Positions 10,168 to 24,664 of a stretch of DNA of 64,000 bases are shown one piece after another. Each line of letters begins with the position of its first letter. The first letter of the stretch is position 1. The notes under the pieces are model-generated. The model did not search any database, was not told the origin of the DNA, and saw only the letters and a program-made list of their open reading frames with translations. Both the position numbers and the translations under genes were made by a program. The stretch is from Astropecten irregularis (Eukaryota > Echinodermata > Asteroidea > Paxillosida > Astropectinidae), in NCBI GenBank assembly GCA_963971285.1, contig OZ020244.1:5704001-5768000 (forward strand). The letters run 5' to 3'.

Positions 10168-10794
10168 TTTGATTCATGTAAAACGCCACAATATGATGGC
10201 AGTTACTATTTGATTCATGTAAAACGCCACAATATGGTGACAGTTACTATTTTATTCATGGAAAACACTGATGCAAAAAGGGGGTAAAAATCCGAGTGCG
10301 GGGTCCGAGGGTTTCTTACACCCGACGGTCGCAGAGGGGTCAAGCAGTGGGGTCAAGGACCCGCCGTGCCGCACGACCGAGGCCTTCGCAGCGAATTTTT
10401 TTTTAAATCTTTAAGTGTACGCCGTAACTTCAACATTTCCAATTAGGAAATTTAACAGGTATAAAAAACACTCACACATAGAATCACGGAGACAGGCTTA
10501 ATATTAAACTGTTCCTCCTGACATTTCAAACGAGAAATAAAAAGATGCAAAAGTTAAGCAGACCGTCAGGTGTTCAGGGGCACGCGATTCACCGGGATAC
10601 TTTCAACCAGCTTACCGGCTCCCATATAGTACCCATAGGCTTACTGGCAAGCCGACTACTGCATATCCTCCCCACCATTGAGACCTTAGCCTGACATGCA
10701 AAGCTCTGAAGGACTAAGAGGGAGAAACAAGGCGGCCCCTGGACCATCGCGGTGCCAGGGTCCGCACATGCCATGTTCCATTCATTATCAGAGA

Positions 10795-11022
10795 GTCAGG
10801 ATCGGAGAATCGAACCCAGGCTGCCGGAAGTCTGAGCGGTGGTACCATCGCTTATCCCACCGAGCCAGAAGCGTTGGTGACAACCCGGCAGTTTCTAAAA
10901 CTATTTATACCAGACAATTGACAGGAGAAAAACATTAAACAAAATTACTGAGAGCACATCGGGGCTCGAACCCGGGCCAAGTAATTCAAAGTCCCTTTCC
11001 CTAATCACTCGGCCACATCACA
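10795..11022 (-). pseudogene. tRNA-like A and B pair, unit 4
   Basis: A is 10795-10874, B is 10951-11022; TGGCCGAGTGA variant in B. Confidence 0.6.
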
Positions 11023-12627
11023 TGTATTGACGGTGTCATGGAATGTAGCAATGAAGTGATTGTCGATACCCTATTGGCTTAAAATCACTCGAGCGTGTTA
11101 TGAACAGTCTCCGTAGTCATGTATAACCCGCTATGGAATCACCTAATCCAAGTCCTAATCCAAGACTTTGTAGCAACATTTTCAAAACTTTAGGGCAAAG
11201 TGCTTGCTACCTGGTCTTGCCAGAGGTCGCGGAGACGTCTCTCCTTGGTGAGAGCGTAAGCCATTTTATGTTGGAGACGTCTCCGCCATTGGCGGAGACA
11301 CTTCCCCGACACTCATTACATTCACCAATATTGAACAGACACTTCTTATACAAGTATTTTCTAAGCCCTGTGTGGGATGTCTTTAAAAACAATGGATGCG
11401 GAACCCGGTAACCAGAGTTTAGACTTTCACATAGAAACTGATCCATGTAAAACACCGAAAGATGAAGGCAGTTACTATTTGATTCATGTAAAACGCCACA
11501 ACATGAGGACGTTATTTGGTTAATGGAAACATCGCAATGTGACGACGTTGCTATATGATTCATGTAAAACACCGATGCAAAAGTGGGCGAAAAACCGAGT
11601 GCGGGGTCCAAGTATCCGAGGGATTCTTCGACCCGACAGCCACAGGAGGTTCCAGCAGTGGGCTTCACCACGGACCCCGCCGTGCCGCAAGGCCGAGGCC
11701 TTCGCACCGAGTGGCACGGGCCGTTTTGGCCGCAGACTCCGAGAAACGACCACCTCCGAGTAGCGTTCCGGCAGCGAGAGGTACGCTGTGGCAGACGGCC
11801 CAGGTTTTGGCTGCATTAACCACGGCCCTTTTTGGCCACAAGAGTCCGAGAAACTGCCTCGTGTAAGGCGGCAGGGAAAGGTCTGCCATGGCGACCGGCG
11901 GAGGACTCTCGCTCCAAGAGGTAGTATGGCGACAGTTATTATTTGTTTTATGTAAAACACCGGACTATGAGGAGAGTTACTATTTGATTTATGTAAAACG
12001 CCACAATATGACCACAGTTAATATTTGATTTAGGTAAAACACCGGTATATAAGGAGAGATACTATCTGATTCATGTAAAACGCCGCAATATGAACACCGG
12101 AATGTAAGGAGAGTTACTACTTGTATCTCATTCATATAAATCACCAAAATATGACGACAGGTACTATTTTACTCAAGTAAAACACCGGAATATGATGACA
12201 GTTACTATTTGTTTTAAGTAAACTTTTGTACTGCAATATGAGGAGAGTTACTATTCGATTCATGTAAAACACCACAATATGACGACAGCTACTATTTGAT
12301 TCTTGTAAAACACCACAATATGACGACATTTACTATTTGATTCATGTAAAGCACCGCAATTTGGCTACAGTTACTATTTTATTAATTTAAAAACGACGCA
12401 ATATGATGACAGTTACTATTTTACTCATGTAACCATCGGGATATGACAACAGTTACTATCTGATTCATATAAAACATCAGAATATGATGACAGTTACTCT
12501 ACTATTAGATTCATGTAAAGCGCCGCAATATGATGACAGTTACTATCTGATTCGAGTAAGACACCGCAATATGATGGCAGTTACTATTTGATTCATGTAA
12601 AACGCCACAATATGATGGCAGTTACTA

Positions 12628-13631
12628 TTTGATTCATGTAAAACGCCGCAATATGGTGGCAGTTACTATTTGATTCATGTAAAGCACCGCAATTTGACTA
12701 CAGTTACTATTTTATTAATTTAAAAACGACGCAATATGATGGCAGTTACTATTTTACTCATGTAACCACCGGAATATGACAACAGTTACTATCTGATTCA
12801 TATAAAACATCAGAATATGATGACAGTTACTGTACTAGTTCATGTAAAGCGGCCAATATGATGACAGTTACTATTTTATTCATGGAAAACCCCGGAATAT
12901 GACAACAGTTACTATCTGATTCATATAAAACACCAGAATATGATGACAGTTACTGTACTATTTGATTCATGTAAAACGCCGCAATATGGTGGCAGTTACT
13001 ATTTGATTCATGTAAAGCACCGCAATTTGACTACAGTTACTATTTTATTAATTTAAAAACGACGCAATATGATGGCAGTTACTATTTTACTCATGTAACC
13101 ACCGGAATATGACAACAGTTACTATCCGATTCATATAAAACATCAGAATATGATGACAGTTACTGTACTAGTTCATGTAAAGCGGCCAATATGATGACAG
13201 TTACTATTTTATTCATGGAAAACCCCGGAATATGACAACAGTTACTATCTGATTCATATAAAACACCAGAATATGATGACAGTTACTGTACTATTTGATT
13301 CATGTAAAACGCCGCAATATGGTGGCAGTTACTATTTGATTCATGTAAAGCACCGCAATTTGACTACAGTTACTATTTTATTAATTTAAAAACGACGCAA
13401 TATGATGGCAGTTACTATTTTACTCATGTAACCACCGGAATATGACAACAGTTACTATCTGATTCATATAAAACATCAGAATATGATGACAGTTACTGTA
13501 CTATTTGATTCATGTAAAACACCACAATATGATGACAGTTACTATTTTATTCATGGAAAACCCCGGAATATGACAACAGTTACTATCTGATTCATATAAA
13601 ACACCAGAATATGATGACAGTTACTGTACTA
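12628..13631. repeat. 333-bp higher-order repeat, three copies
   Basis: Copies start at 12628, 12961 and 13294 (333, 333, 338 bp). The copy carrying CAGTTAATATTTTATTC in unit 3 is absent here. Confidence 0.93.
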
Positions 13632-13733
13632 TTTGATTCATGTAAAACGCCACAATATGATGGCAGTTACTATTTGATTCATGTAAAACGCCACAATATG
13701 GTGACAGTTACTATTTTATTCATGGAAAACACT

Positions 13734-16316
13734 GATGCAAAAAGGGGGTAAAAATCCGAGTGCGGGGTCCGAGGGTTTCTTACACCCGACGGTCGCAGAG
13801 GGGTCAAGCAGTGGGGTCAAGGACCCGCCGTGCCGCACGACCGAGGCCTTCGCAGCGAATTTTTTTTTAAATCTTTAAGTGTACGCCGTAACTTCAACAT
13901 TTCCAATTAGGAAATTTAACAGGTATAAAAAACACTCACACATAGAATCACGGAGACAGGCTTAATATTAAACTGTTCCTCCTGACATTTCAAACGAGAA
14001 ATAAAAAGATGCAAAAGTTAAGCAGACCGTCAGGTGTTCAGGGGCACGCGATTCACCGGGATACTTTCAACCAGCTTACCGGCTCCCATATAGTACCCAT
14101 AGGCTTACTGGCAAGCCGACTACTGCATATCCTCCCCACCATTGAGACCTTAGCCTGACATGCAAAGCTCTGAAGGACTAAGAGGGAGAAACAAGGCGGC
14201 CCCTGGACCATCGCGGTGCCAGGGTCCGCACATGCCATGTTCCATTCATTATCAGAGAGTCAGGATCGGAGAATCGAACCCAGGCTGCCGGAAGTCTGAG
14301 CGGTGGTACCATCGCTTATCCCACCGAGCCAGAAGCGTTGGTGACAACCCGGCAGTTTCTAAAACTATTTATACCAGACAATTGACAGGAGAAAAACATT
14401 AAACAAAATTACTGAGAGCACATCGGGGCTCGAACCCGGGCCAAGTAATTCAAAGTCCCTTTCCCTAACCACTCGGCCACATCACATGTATTGACGGTGT
14501 CATGGAATGTAGCAATGAAGTGATTGTCGATACCCTATTGGCTTAAAATCACTCGAGCGTGTTATGAACAGTCTCCGTAGTCATGTATAACCCGCTATGG
14601 AATCACCTAATCCAAGTCCTAATCCAAGACTTTGTAGCAACATTTTCAAAACTTTAGGGCAAAGTGCTTCCCACCTGGTCTTGCCAGAGGTCGCGGAGAC
14701 GTCTCTCCTTGGTGAGAGCGTAAGCCATTTTATGTTGGAGACGTCTCCGCCATTGGCGGAGACACTTCCCCGACACTCATTACATTCACCAATATTGAAC
14801 AGACACTTCTTATACAAGTATTTTCTAAGCCCTGTGTGGGATGTCTTTAAAAACAATGGATGCCGAACCCGGTAACCAGAGTTTAGACTTTCACATAGAA
14901 ACTGATCCATGTAAAACACCGAAAGATGAAGGCAGTTACTATTTGATTCATGTAAAACGCCACAACATGAGGACGTTATTTGGTTAATGGAAACATCGCA
15001 ATGTGACGACGTTGCTATATGATTCATGTAAAACACCGATGCAAAAGTGGGCGAAAAACCGAGTGCGGGGTCCAAGTATCCGAGGGATTCTTCGACCCGA
15101 CAGCCACAGGAGGTTCCAGCAGTGGGCTTCACCAAGGACCCCGCCGTGCCGCAAGGCCGAGGCCTTCGCACCGAGTGGCACGGGCCGTTTTGGCCGCAGA
15201 CTCCGAGAAACGGCCACCTCCGAGTAGCGTTCCGGCAGCGAGAGGTACGCTGTGGCAGACGGCCCAGATTTTGGCTGCATTAACCACGGCCCTTTTTGGC
15301 CACAAGAGTCCGAGAAACTTCCTCGTGTAAGGCGGCAGGGAAAGGTCTGCCATGGCGACCGGCGGAGGACTCTCGCTCCAAGAGGTAGTATGGCGACAGT
15401 TATTATTTGTTTTATGTAAAACACCGGACTATGAGGAGAGTTACTATTTGATTTATGTAAAACGCCACAATATGACCACAGTTAATATTTGATTTAGGTA
15501 AAACACCGGTATATAAGGAGAGATACTATCTGATTCATGTAAAACGCCGCAATATGAACACCGGAATGTAAGGAGAGTTACTACTTGTATCTCATTCATA
15601 TAAATCACCAAAATATGACGACAGGTACTATTTTACTCAAGTAAAACACCGGAATATGATGACAGTTACTATTTGTTTTAAGTAAACTTTTGTACTGCAA
15701 TATGAGGAGAGTTACTATTCGATTCATGTAAAACACCACAATATGACGACAGCTACTATTTGATTCTTGTAAAACACCACAATATGACGACATTTACTAT
15801 TTGATTCATGTAAAGCACCGCAATTTGACTACAGTTACTATTTTATTAATTTAAAAACGACGCAATATGATGACAGTTACTATTTTACTCATGTAACCAT
15901 CGGGATATGACAACAGTTACTATCTGATTCATATAAAACATCAGAATATGATGACAGTTACTCTACTATTAGATTCATGTAAAGCGCCGCAATATGATGG
16001 CAGTTACTATTTGATTCATGTAAAACGCCGCAATATGGTGGCAGTTACTATTTGATTCATGTAAAGCACCGCAATTTGACTACAGTTACTATTTTATTAA
16101 TTTAAAAACGACGCAATATGATGGCAGTTACTATTTTACTCATGTAACCACCGGAATATGACAACAGTTACTATCTGATTCATATAAAACATCAGAATAT
16201 GATGACAGTTACTGTACTAGTTCATGTAAAGCGGCCAATATGACAACAGTTACTATTTGATTCATGTAAAATGCCACAATATGATGACAGTTACTATTTT
16301 ATTCATGGAAAACACT
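13734..16316. repeat. Megasatellite unit 5 (2583 bp)
   Basis: Short-arm unit. Its spacer and core carry variants shared with units 11-13: GGATGCCGAACCCGG (about 14858) and CTTCACCAAGGACC (about 15127, further changed in unit 13). Long core 15038-15389, alpha arm 15390-16316. Confidence 0.92.
14259..14486 (-). pseudogene. tRNA-like A and B pair, unit 5
   Basis: A is 14259-14338, B is 14415-14486; boxes as in unit 1, including the TGGCCGAGTGG A box. Confidence 0.6.
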
Positions 16317-16842
16317 GATGCAAAAAGGGGGTAAAAATCCGAGTGCGGGGTCCGAGGGTTTCTTACACCCGACGGTCGCAGAGGGGTCAAGCAGTGGGGT
16401 CAAGCACCCGCCGTGCCGCACGACCGAGGCCTTCGCAGCGAATTTTTTTTTTAATCTTTAAGTGTACGCCGTAACTTGAACATTTCCAATTAGGAAATTT
16501 AACAGGTATAAAAAACACTCACACATAGAATCACGGAGACAGGCTTAATATTAAAACTGTTCCTCCTGACATTTCAAACGAGAAATAAAAAGATGCAAAA
16601 GTTAAGCAGACCGTCAGGTGTTCAGGGGCACGCGATTCACCGGGATACTTTCAACCAGCTTACCGGCTCCCATATAGTACCCATAGGCTTACTGGCAAGC
16701 CGACTACTGCATATCCTCCCCACCATTGAGACCTTAGCCTGACATGCAAAGCTCTGAAGGACTAAGAGGGAGAAACAAGGCGGCCCCTGGACCATCGCGG
16801 TGCCAGGGTCCGCACATGCCATGTTCCATTCATTATCAGAGA

Positions 16843-17070
16843 GTCAGGATCGGAGAATCGAACCCAGGCTGCCGGAAGTCTGAGCGGTGGTACCATCGCT
16901 TATCCCACCGAGCCAGAAGCGTTGGTGACAACCCGGCAGTTTCTAAAACTATTTATACCAGACAATTGACAGGAGAAAAACATTAAACAAAATTACTGAG
17001 AGCACATCGGGGCTCGAACCCGGGCCAAGTAATTCAAAGTCCCTTTCCCTAATCACTCGGCCACATCACA
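16843..17070 (-). pseudogene. tRNA-like A and B pair, unit 6
   Basis: A is 16843-16922, B is 16999-17070; TGGCCGAGTGA variant in B. Confidence 0.6.
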
Positions 17071-18675
17071 TGTATTGACGGTGTCATGGAATGTAGCAAT
17101 GAAGTGATTGTCGATACCCTATTGGCTTAAAATCACTCGAGCGTGTTATGAACAGTCTCCGTAGTCATGTATAACCCGCTATGGAATCACCTAATCCAAG
17201 TCCTAATCCAAGACTTTGTAGCAACATTTTCAAAACTTTAGGGCAAAGTGCTTGCTACCTGGTCTTGCCAGAGGTCGCGGAGACGTCTCTCCTTGGTGAG
17301 AGCGTAAGCCATTTTATGTTGGAGACGTCTCCGCCATTGGCGGAGACACTTCCCCGACACTCATTACATTCACCAATATTGAACAGACACTTCTTATACA
17401 AGTATTTTCTAAGCCCTGTGTGGGATGTCTTTAAAAACAATGGATGCGGAACCCGGTAACCAGAGTTTAGACTTTCACATAGAAACTGATCCATGTAAAA
17501 CACCGAAAGATGAAGGCAGTTACTATTTGATTCATGTAAAACGCCACAACATGAGGACGTTATTTGGTTAATGGAAACATCGCAATGTGACGACGTTGCT
17601 ATATGATTCATGTAAAACACCGATGCAAAAGTGGGCGAAAAACCGAGTGCGGGGTCCAAGTATCCGAGGGATTCTTCGACCCGACAGCCACAGGAGGTTC
17701 CAGCAGTGGGCTTCACCACGGACCCCGCCGTGCCGCAAGGCCGAGGCCTTCGCACCGAGTGGCACGGGCCGTTTTGGCCGCAGACTCCGAGAAACGGCCA
17801 CCTCCGAGTAGCGTTCCGGCAGCGAGAGGTACGCTGTGGCAGACGGCCCAGATTTTGGCTGCATTAACCACGGCCCTTTTTGGCCACAAGAGTCCGAGAA
17901 ACTGCCTCGTGTAAGGCGGCAGGGAAAGGTCTGCCATGGCGACCGGCGGAGGACTCTCGCTCCAAGAGGTAGTATGGCGACAGTTATTATTTGTTTTATG
18001 TAAAACACCGGACTATGAGGAGAGTTACTATTTGATTTATGTAAAACGCCACAATATGACCACAGTTAATATTTGATTTAGGTAAAACACCGGTATATAA
18101 GGAGAGATACTATCTGATTCATGTAAAACGCCGCAATATGAACACCGGAATGTAAGGAGAGTTACTACTTGTATCTCATTCATATAAATCACCAAAATAT
18201 GACGACAGGTACTATTTTACTCAAGTAAAACACCGGAATATGATGACAGTTACTATTTGTTTTAAGTAAACTTTTGTACTGCAATATGAGGAGAGTTACT
18301 ATTCGATTCATGTAAAACACCACAATATGACGACAGCTACTATTTGATTCTTGTAAAACACCACAATATGACGACATTTACTATTTGATTCATGTAAAGC
18401 ACCGCAATTTGGCTACAGTTACTATTTTATTAATTTAAAAACGACGCAATATGATGACAGTTACTATTTTACTCATGTAACCATCGGGATATGACAACAG
18501 TTACTATCTGATTCATATAAAACATCAGAATATGATGACAGTTACTCTACTATTAGATTCATGTAAAGCGCCGCAATATGATGACAGTTACTATCTGATT
18601 CGTGTAAGACACCGCAATATGATGGCAGTTACTATTTGATTCATGTAAAACGCCACAATATGATGGCAGTTACTA

Positions 18676-20012
18676 TTTGATTCATGTAAAACGCCGCAAT
18701 ATGGTGGCAGTTACTATTTGATTCATGTAAAGCACCGCAATTTGACTACAGTTACTATTTTATTAATTTAAAAACGACGCAATATGATGGCAGTTACTAT
18801 TTTACTCATGTAACCACCGGAATATGACAACAGTTACTATCTGATTCATATAAAACATCAGAATATGATGACAGTTACTGTACTAGTTCATGTAAAGCGG
18901 CCAATATGATGACAGTTAATATTTTATTCATGGAAAACCCCGGAATATGACAACAGTTACTATCTGATTCATATAAAACACCAGAATATGATGACAGTTA
19001 CTGTACTATTTGATTCATGTAAAACGCCGCAATATGGTGGCAGTTACTATTTGATTCATGTAAAGCACCGCAATTTGACTACAGTTACTATTTTATTAAT
19101 TTAAAAACGACGCAATATGATGGCAGTTACTATTTTACTCATGTAACCACCGGAATATGACAACAGTTACTATCTGATTCATATAAAACATCAGAATATG
19201 ATGACAGTTACTGTACTAGTTCATGTAAAGCGGCCAATATGATGACAGTTACTATTTTATTCATGGAAAACCCCGGAATATGACAACAGTTACTATCTGA
19301 TTCATATAAAACACCAGAATATGATGACAGTTACTGTACTATTTGATTCATGTAAAACGCCGCAATATGGTGGCAGTTACTATTTGATTCATGTAAAGCA
19401 CCGCAATTTGACTACAGTTACTATTTTATTAATTTAAAAACGACGCAATATGATGGCAGTTACTATTTTACTCATGTAACCACCGGAATATGACAACAGT
19501 TACTATCCGATTCATATAAAACATCAGAATATGATGACAGTTACTGTACTAGTTCATGTAAAGCGGCCAATATGATGACAGTTACTATTTTATTCATGGA
19601 AAACCCCGGAATATGACAACAGTTACTATCTGATTCATATAAAACACCAGAATATGATGACAGTTACCGTACTATTTGATTCATGTAAAACGCCGCAATA
19701 TGGTGGCAGTTACTATTTGATTCATGTAAAGCACCGCAATTTGACTACAGTTACTATTTTATTAATTTAAAAACGACGCAATATGATGGCAGTTACTATT
19801 TTACTCATGTAACCACCGGAATATGACAACAGTTACTATCTGATTCATATAAAACATCAGAATATGATGACAGTTACTGTACTATTTGATTCATGTAAAA
19901 CACCACAATATGATGACAGTTACTATTTTATTCATGGAAAACCCCGGAATATGACAACAGTTACTATCTGATTCATATAAAACACCAGAATATGATGACA
20001 GTTACTGTACTA
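18676..20012. repeat. 333-bp higher-order repeat, four copies
   Basis: Copies start at 18676, 19009, 19342 and 19675; the last is 338 bp. Confidence 0.92.
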
Positions 20013-20639
20013 TTTGATTCATGTAAAACGCCACAATATGATGGCAGTTACTATTTGATTCATGTAAAACGCCACAATATGGTGACAGTTACTATTTTAT
20101 TCATGGAAAACACTGATGCAAAAAGGGGGTAAAAATCCGAGTGCGGGGTCCGAGGGTTTCTTACACCCGACGGTCGCAGAGGGGTCAAGCAGTGGGGTCA
20201 AGGACCCGCCGTGCCGCACGACCGAGGCCTTCGCAGCGAATTTTTTTTTAAATCTTTAAGTGTACGCCGTAACTTCAACATTTCCAATTAGGAAATTTAA
20301 CAGGTATAAAAAACACTCACACATAGAATCACGGAGACAGGCTTAATATTAAACTGTTCCTCCTGACATTTCAAACGAGAAATAAAAAGATGCAAAAGTT
20401 AAGCAGACCGTCAGGTGTTCAGGGGCACGCGATTCACCGGGATACTTTCAACCAGCTTACCGGCTCCCATATAGTACCCATAGGCTTACTGGCAAGCCGA
20501 CTACTGCATATCCTCCCCACCATTGAGACCTTAGCCTGACATGCAAAGCTCTGAAGGACTAAGAGGGAGAAACAAGGCGGCCCCTGGACCATCGCGGTGC
20601 CAGGGTCCGCACATGCCATGTTCCATTCATTATCAGAGA

Positions 20640-20867
20640 GTCAGGATCGGAGAATCGAACCCAGGCTGCCGGAAGTCTGAGCGGTGGTACCATCGCTTAT
20701 CCCACCGAGCCAGAAGCGTTGGTGACAACCCGGCAGTTTCTAAAACTATTTATACCAGACAATTGACAGGAGAAAAACATTAAACAAAATTACTGAGAGC
20801 ACATCGGGGCTCGAACCCGGGCCAAGTAATTCAAAGTCCCTTTCCCTAATCACTCGGCCACATCACA
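20640..20867 (-). pseudogene. tRNA-like A and B pair, unit 7
   Basis: A is 20640-20719, B is 20796-20867; TGGCCGAGTGA variant in B. Confidence 0.6.
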
Positions 20868-22472
20868 TGTATTGACGGTGTCATGGAATGTAGCAATGAA
20901 GTGATTGTCGATACCCTATTGGCTTAAAATCACTCGAGCGTGTTATGAACAGTCTCCGTAGTCATGTATAACCCGCTATGGAATCACCTAATCCAAGTCC
21001 TAATCCAAGACTTTGTAGCAACATTTTCAAAACTTTAGGGCAAAGTGCTTGCTACCTGGTCTTGCCAGAGGTCGCGGAGACGTCTCTCCTTGGTGAGAGC
21101 GTAAGCCATTTTATGTTGGAGACGTCTCCGCCATTGGCGGAGACACTTCCCCGACACTCATTACATTCACCAATATTGAACAGACACTTCTTATACAAGT
21201 ATTTTCTAAGCCCTGTGTGGGATGTCTTTAAAAACAATGGATGCGGAACCCGGTAACCAGAGTTTAGACTTTCACATAGAAACTGATCCATGTAAAACAC
21301 CGAAAGATGAAGGCAGTTACTATTTGATTCATGTAAAACGCCACAACATGAGGACGTTATTTGGTTAATGGAAACATCGCAATGTGACGACGTTGCTATA
21401 TGATTCATGTAAAACACCGATGCAAAAGTGGGCGAAAAACCGAGTGCGGGGTCCAAGTATCCGAGGGATTCTTCGACCCGACAGCCACAGGAGGTTCCAG
21501 CAGTGGGCTTCACCACGGACCCCGCCGTGCCGCAAGGCCGAGGCCTTCGCACCGAGTGGCACGGGCCGTTTTGGCCGCAGACTCCGAGAAACGGCCACCT
21601 CCGAGTAGCGTTCCGGCAGCGAGAGGTACGCTGTGGCAGACGGCCCAGATTTTGGCTGCATTAACCACGGCCCTTTTTGGCCACAAGAGTCCGAGAAACT
21701 GCCTCGTGTAAGGCGGCAGGGAAAGGTCTGCCATGGCGACCGGCGGAGGACTCTCGCTCCAAGAGGTAGTATGGCGACAGTTATTATTTGTTTTATGTAA
21801 AACACCGGACTATGAGGAGAGTTACTATTTGATTTATGTAAAACGCCACAATATGACCACAGTTAATATTTGATTTAGGTAAAACACCGGTATATAAGGA
21901 GAGATACTATCTGATTCATGTAAAACGCCGCAATATGAACACCGGAATGTAAGGAGAGTTACTACTTGTATCTCATTCATATAAATCACCAAAATATGAC
22001 GACAGGTACTATTTTACTCAAGTAAAACACCGGAATATGATGACAGTTACTATTTGTTTTAAGTAAACTTTTGTACTGCAATATGAGGAGAGTTACTATT
22101 CGATTCATGTAAAACACCACAATATGACGACAGCTACTATTTGATTCTTGTAAAACACCACAATATGACGACATTTACTATTTGATTCATGTAAAGCACC
22201 GCAATTTGGCTACAGTTACTATTTTATTAATTTAAAAACGACGCAATATGATGACAGTTACTATTTTACTCATGTAACCATCGGGATATGACAACAGTTA
22301 CTATCTGATTCATATAAAACATCAGAATATGATGACAGTTACTCTACTATTAGATTCATGTAAAGCGCCGCAATATGATGACAGTTACTATCTGATTCGT
22401 GTAAGACACCGCAATATGATGGCAGTTACTATTTGATTCATGTAAAACGCCACAATATGATGGCAGTTACTA

Positions 22473-23809
22473 TTTGATTCATGTAAAACGCCGCAATATT
22501 GTGGCAGTTACTATTTGATTCATGTAAAGCACCGCAATTTGACTACAGTTACTATTTTATTAATTTAAAAACGACGCAATATGATGGCAGTTACTATTTT
22601 ACTCATGTAACCACCGGAATATGACAACAGTTACTATCTGATTCATATAAAACATCAGAATATGATGACAGTTACTGTACTAGTTCATGTAAAGCGGCCA
22701 ATATGATGACAGTTAATATTTTATTCATGGAAAACCCCGGAATATGACAACAGTTACTATCTGATTCATATAAAACACCAGAATATGATGACAGTTACTG
22801 TACTATTTGATTCATGTAAAACGCCGCAATATGGTGGCAGTTACTATTTGATTCATGTAAAGCACCGCAATTTGACTACAGTTACTATTTTATTAATTTA
22901 AAAACGACGCAATATGATGGCAGTTACTATTTTACTCATGTAACCACCGGAATATGACAACAGTTACTATCTGATTCATATAAAACATCAGAATATGATG
23001 ACAGTTACTGTACTAGTTCATGTAAAGCGGCCAATATGATGACAGTTACTATTTTATTCATGGAAAACCCCGGAATATGACAACAGTTACTATCTGATTC
23101 ATATAAAACACCAGAATATGATGACAGTTACTGTACTATTTGATTCATGTAAAACGCCGCAATATGGTGGCAGTTACTATTTGATTCATGTAAAGCACCG
23201 CAATTTGACTACAGTTACTATTTTATTAATTTAAAAACGACGCAATATGATGGCAGTTACTATTTTACTCATGTAACCACCGGAATATGACAACAGTTAC
23301 TATCCGATTCATATAAAACATCAGAATATGATGACAGTTACTGTACTAGTTCATGTAAAGCGGCCAATATGATGACAGTTACTATTTTATTCATGGAAAA
23401 CCCCGGAATATGACAACAGTTACTATCTGATTCATATAAAACACCAGAATATGATGACAGTTACCGTACTATTTGATTCATGTAAAACGCCGCAATATGG
23501 TGGCAGTTACTATTTGATTCATGTAAAGCACCGCAATTTGACTACAGTTACTATTTTATTAATTTAAAAACGACGCAATATGATGGCAGTTACTATTTTA
23601 CTCATGTAACCACCGGAATATGACAACAGTTACTATCTGATTCATATAAAACATCAGAATATGATGACAGTTACTGTACTATTTGATTCATGTAAAACAC
23701 CACAATATGATGACAGTTACTATTTTATTCATGGAAAACCCCGGAATATGACAACAGTTACTATCTGATTCATATAAAACACCAGAATATGATGACAGTT
23801 ACTGTACTA
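22473..23809. repeat. 333-bp higher-order repeat, four copies
   Basis: Copies start at 22473, 22806, 23139 and 23472; the last is 338 bp. Confidence 0.92.
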
Positions 23810-24436
23810 TTTGATTCATGTAAAACGCCACAATATGATGGCAGTTACTATTTGATTCATGTAAAACGCCACAATATGGTGACAGTTACTATTTTATTCA
23901 TGGAAAACACTGATGCAAAAAGGGGGTAAAAATCCGAGTGCGGGGTCCGAGGGTTTCTTACACCCGACGGTCGCAGAGGGGTCAAGCAGTGGGGTCAAGG
24001 ACCCGCCGTGCCGCACGACCGAGGCCTTCGCAGCGAATTTTTTTTTAAATCTTTAAGTGTACGCCGTAACTTCAACATTTCCAATTAGGAAATTTAACAG
24101 GTATAAAAAACACTCACACATAGAATCACGGAGACAGGCTTAATATTAAACTGTTCCTCCTGACATTTCAAACGAGAAATAAAAAGATGCAAAAGTTAAG
24201 CAGACCGTCAGGTGTTCAGGGGCACGCGATTCACCGGGATACTTTCAACCAGCTTACCGGCTCCCATATAGTACCCATAGGCTTACTGGCAAGCCGACTA
24301 CTGCATATCCTCCCCACCATTGAGACCTTAGCCTGACATGCAAAGCTCTGAAGGACTAAGAGGGAGAAACAAGGCGGCCCCTGGACCATCGCGGTGCCAG
24401 GGTCCGCACATGCCATGTTCCATTCATTATCAGAGA

Positions 24437-24664
24437 GTCAGGATCGGAGAATCGAACCCAGGCTGCCGGAAGTCTGAGCGGTGGTACCATCGCTTATCCC
24501 ACCGAGCCAGAAGCGTTGGTGACAACCCGGCAGTTTCTAAAACTATTTATACCAGACAATTGACAGGAGAAAAACATTAAACAAAATTACTGAGAGCACA
24601 TCGGGGCTCGAACCCGGGCCAAGTAATTCAAAGTCCCTTTCCCTAATCACTCGGCCACATCACA
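24437..24664 (-). pseudogene. tRNA-like A and B pair, unit 8
   Basis: A is 24437-24516, B is 24593-24664; TGGCCGAGTGA variant in B. Confidence 0.6.

Larger units (their letters stand above)
6472..10269. repeat. Megasatellite unit 3 (3798 bp, four HOR copies)
   Basis: Long core 7777-8128, alpha arm 8129-8830, then the higher-order array. Its first higher-order copy carries the variant CAGTTAATATTTTATTC (about 9068), shared with units 6-9. First unit of a three-unit block repeated 20,563 bp further on as units 9-11. Confidence 0.92.
10270..13733. repeat. Megasatellite unit 4 (3464 bp, three HOR copies)
   Basis: Exactly one 333-bp higher-order copy shorter than the common 3797 spacing. Long core 11574-11925 has the variant CCCAGGTTTTGGCTG (about 11801), shared only with unit 10, and a private GAAACGACC. 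Confidence 0.92.
16317..20114. repeat. Megasatellite unit 6 (3798 bp, four HOR copies)
   Basis: Long core 17622-17973. Shares with unit 7 alone the variant AGTTACCGTACTATT (about 19663), exactly 3797 bp from the same change in unit 7, so units 6 and 7 are a recent tandem duplication. Confidence 0.92.
20115..23911. repeat. Megasatellite unit 7 (3797 bp, four HOR copies)
   Basis: Tandem twin of unit 6. Long core 21419-21770. Private change CCGCAATATTGTGG at about 22493. Confidence 0.92.
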
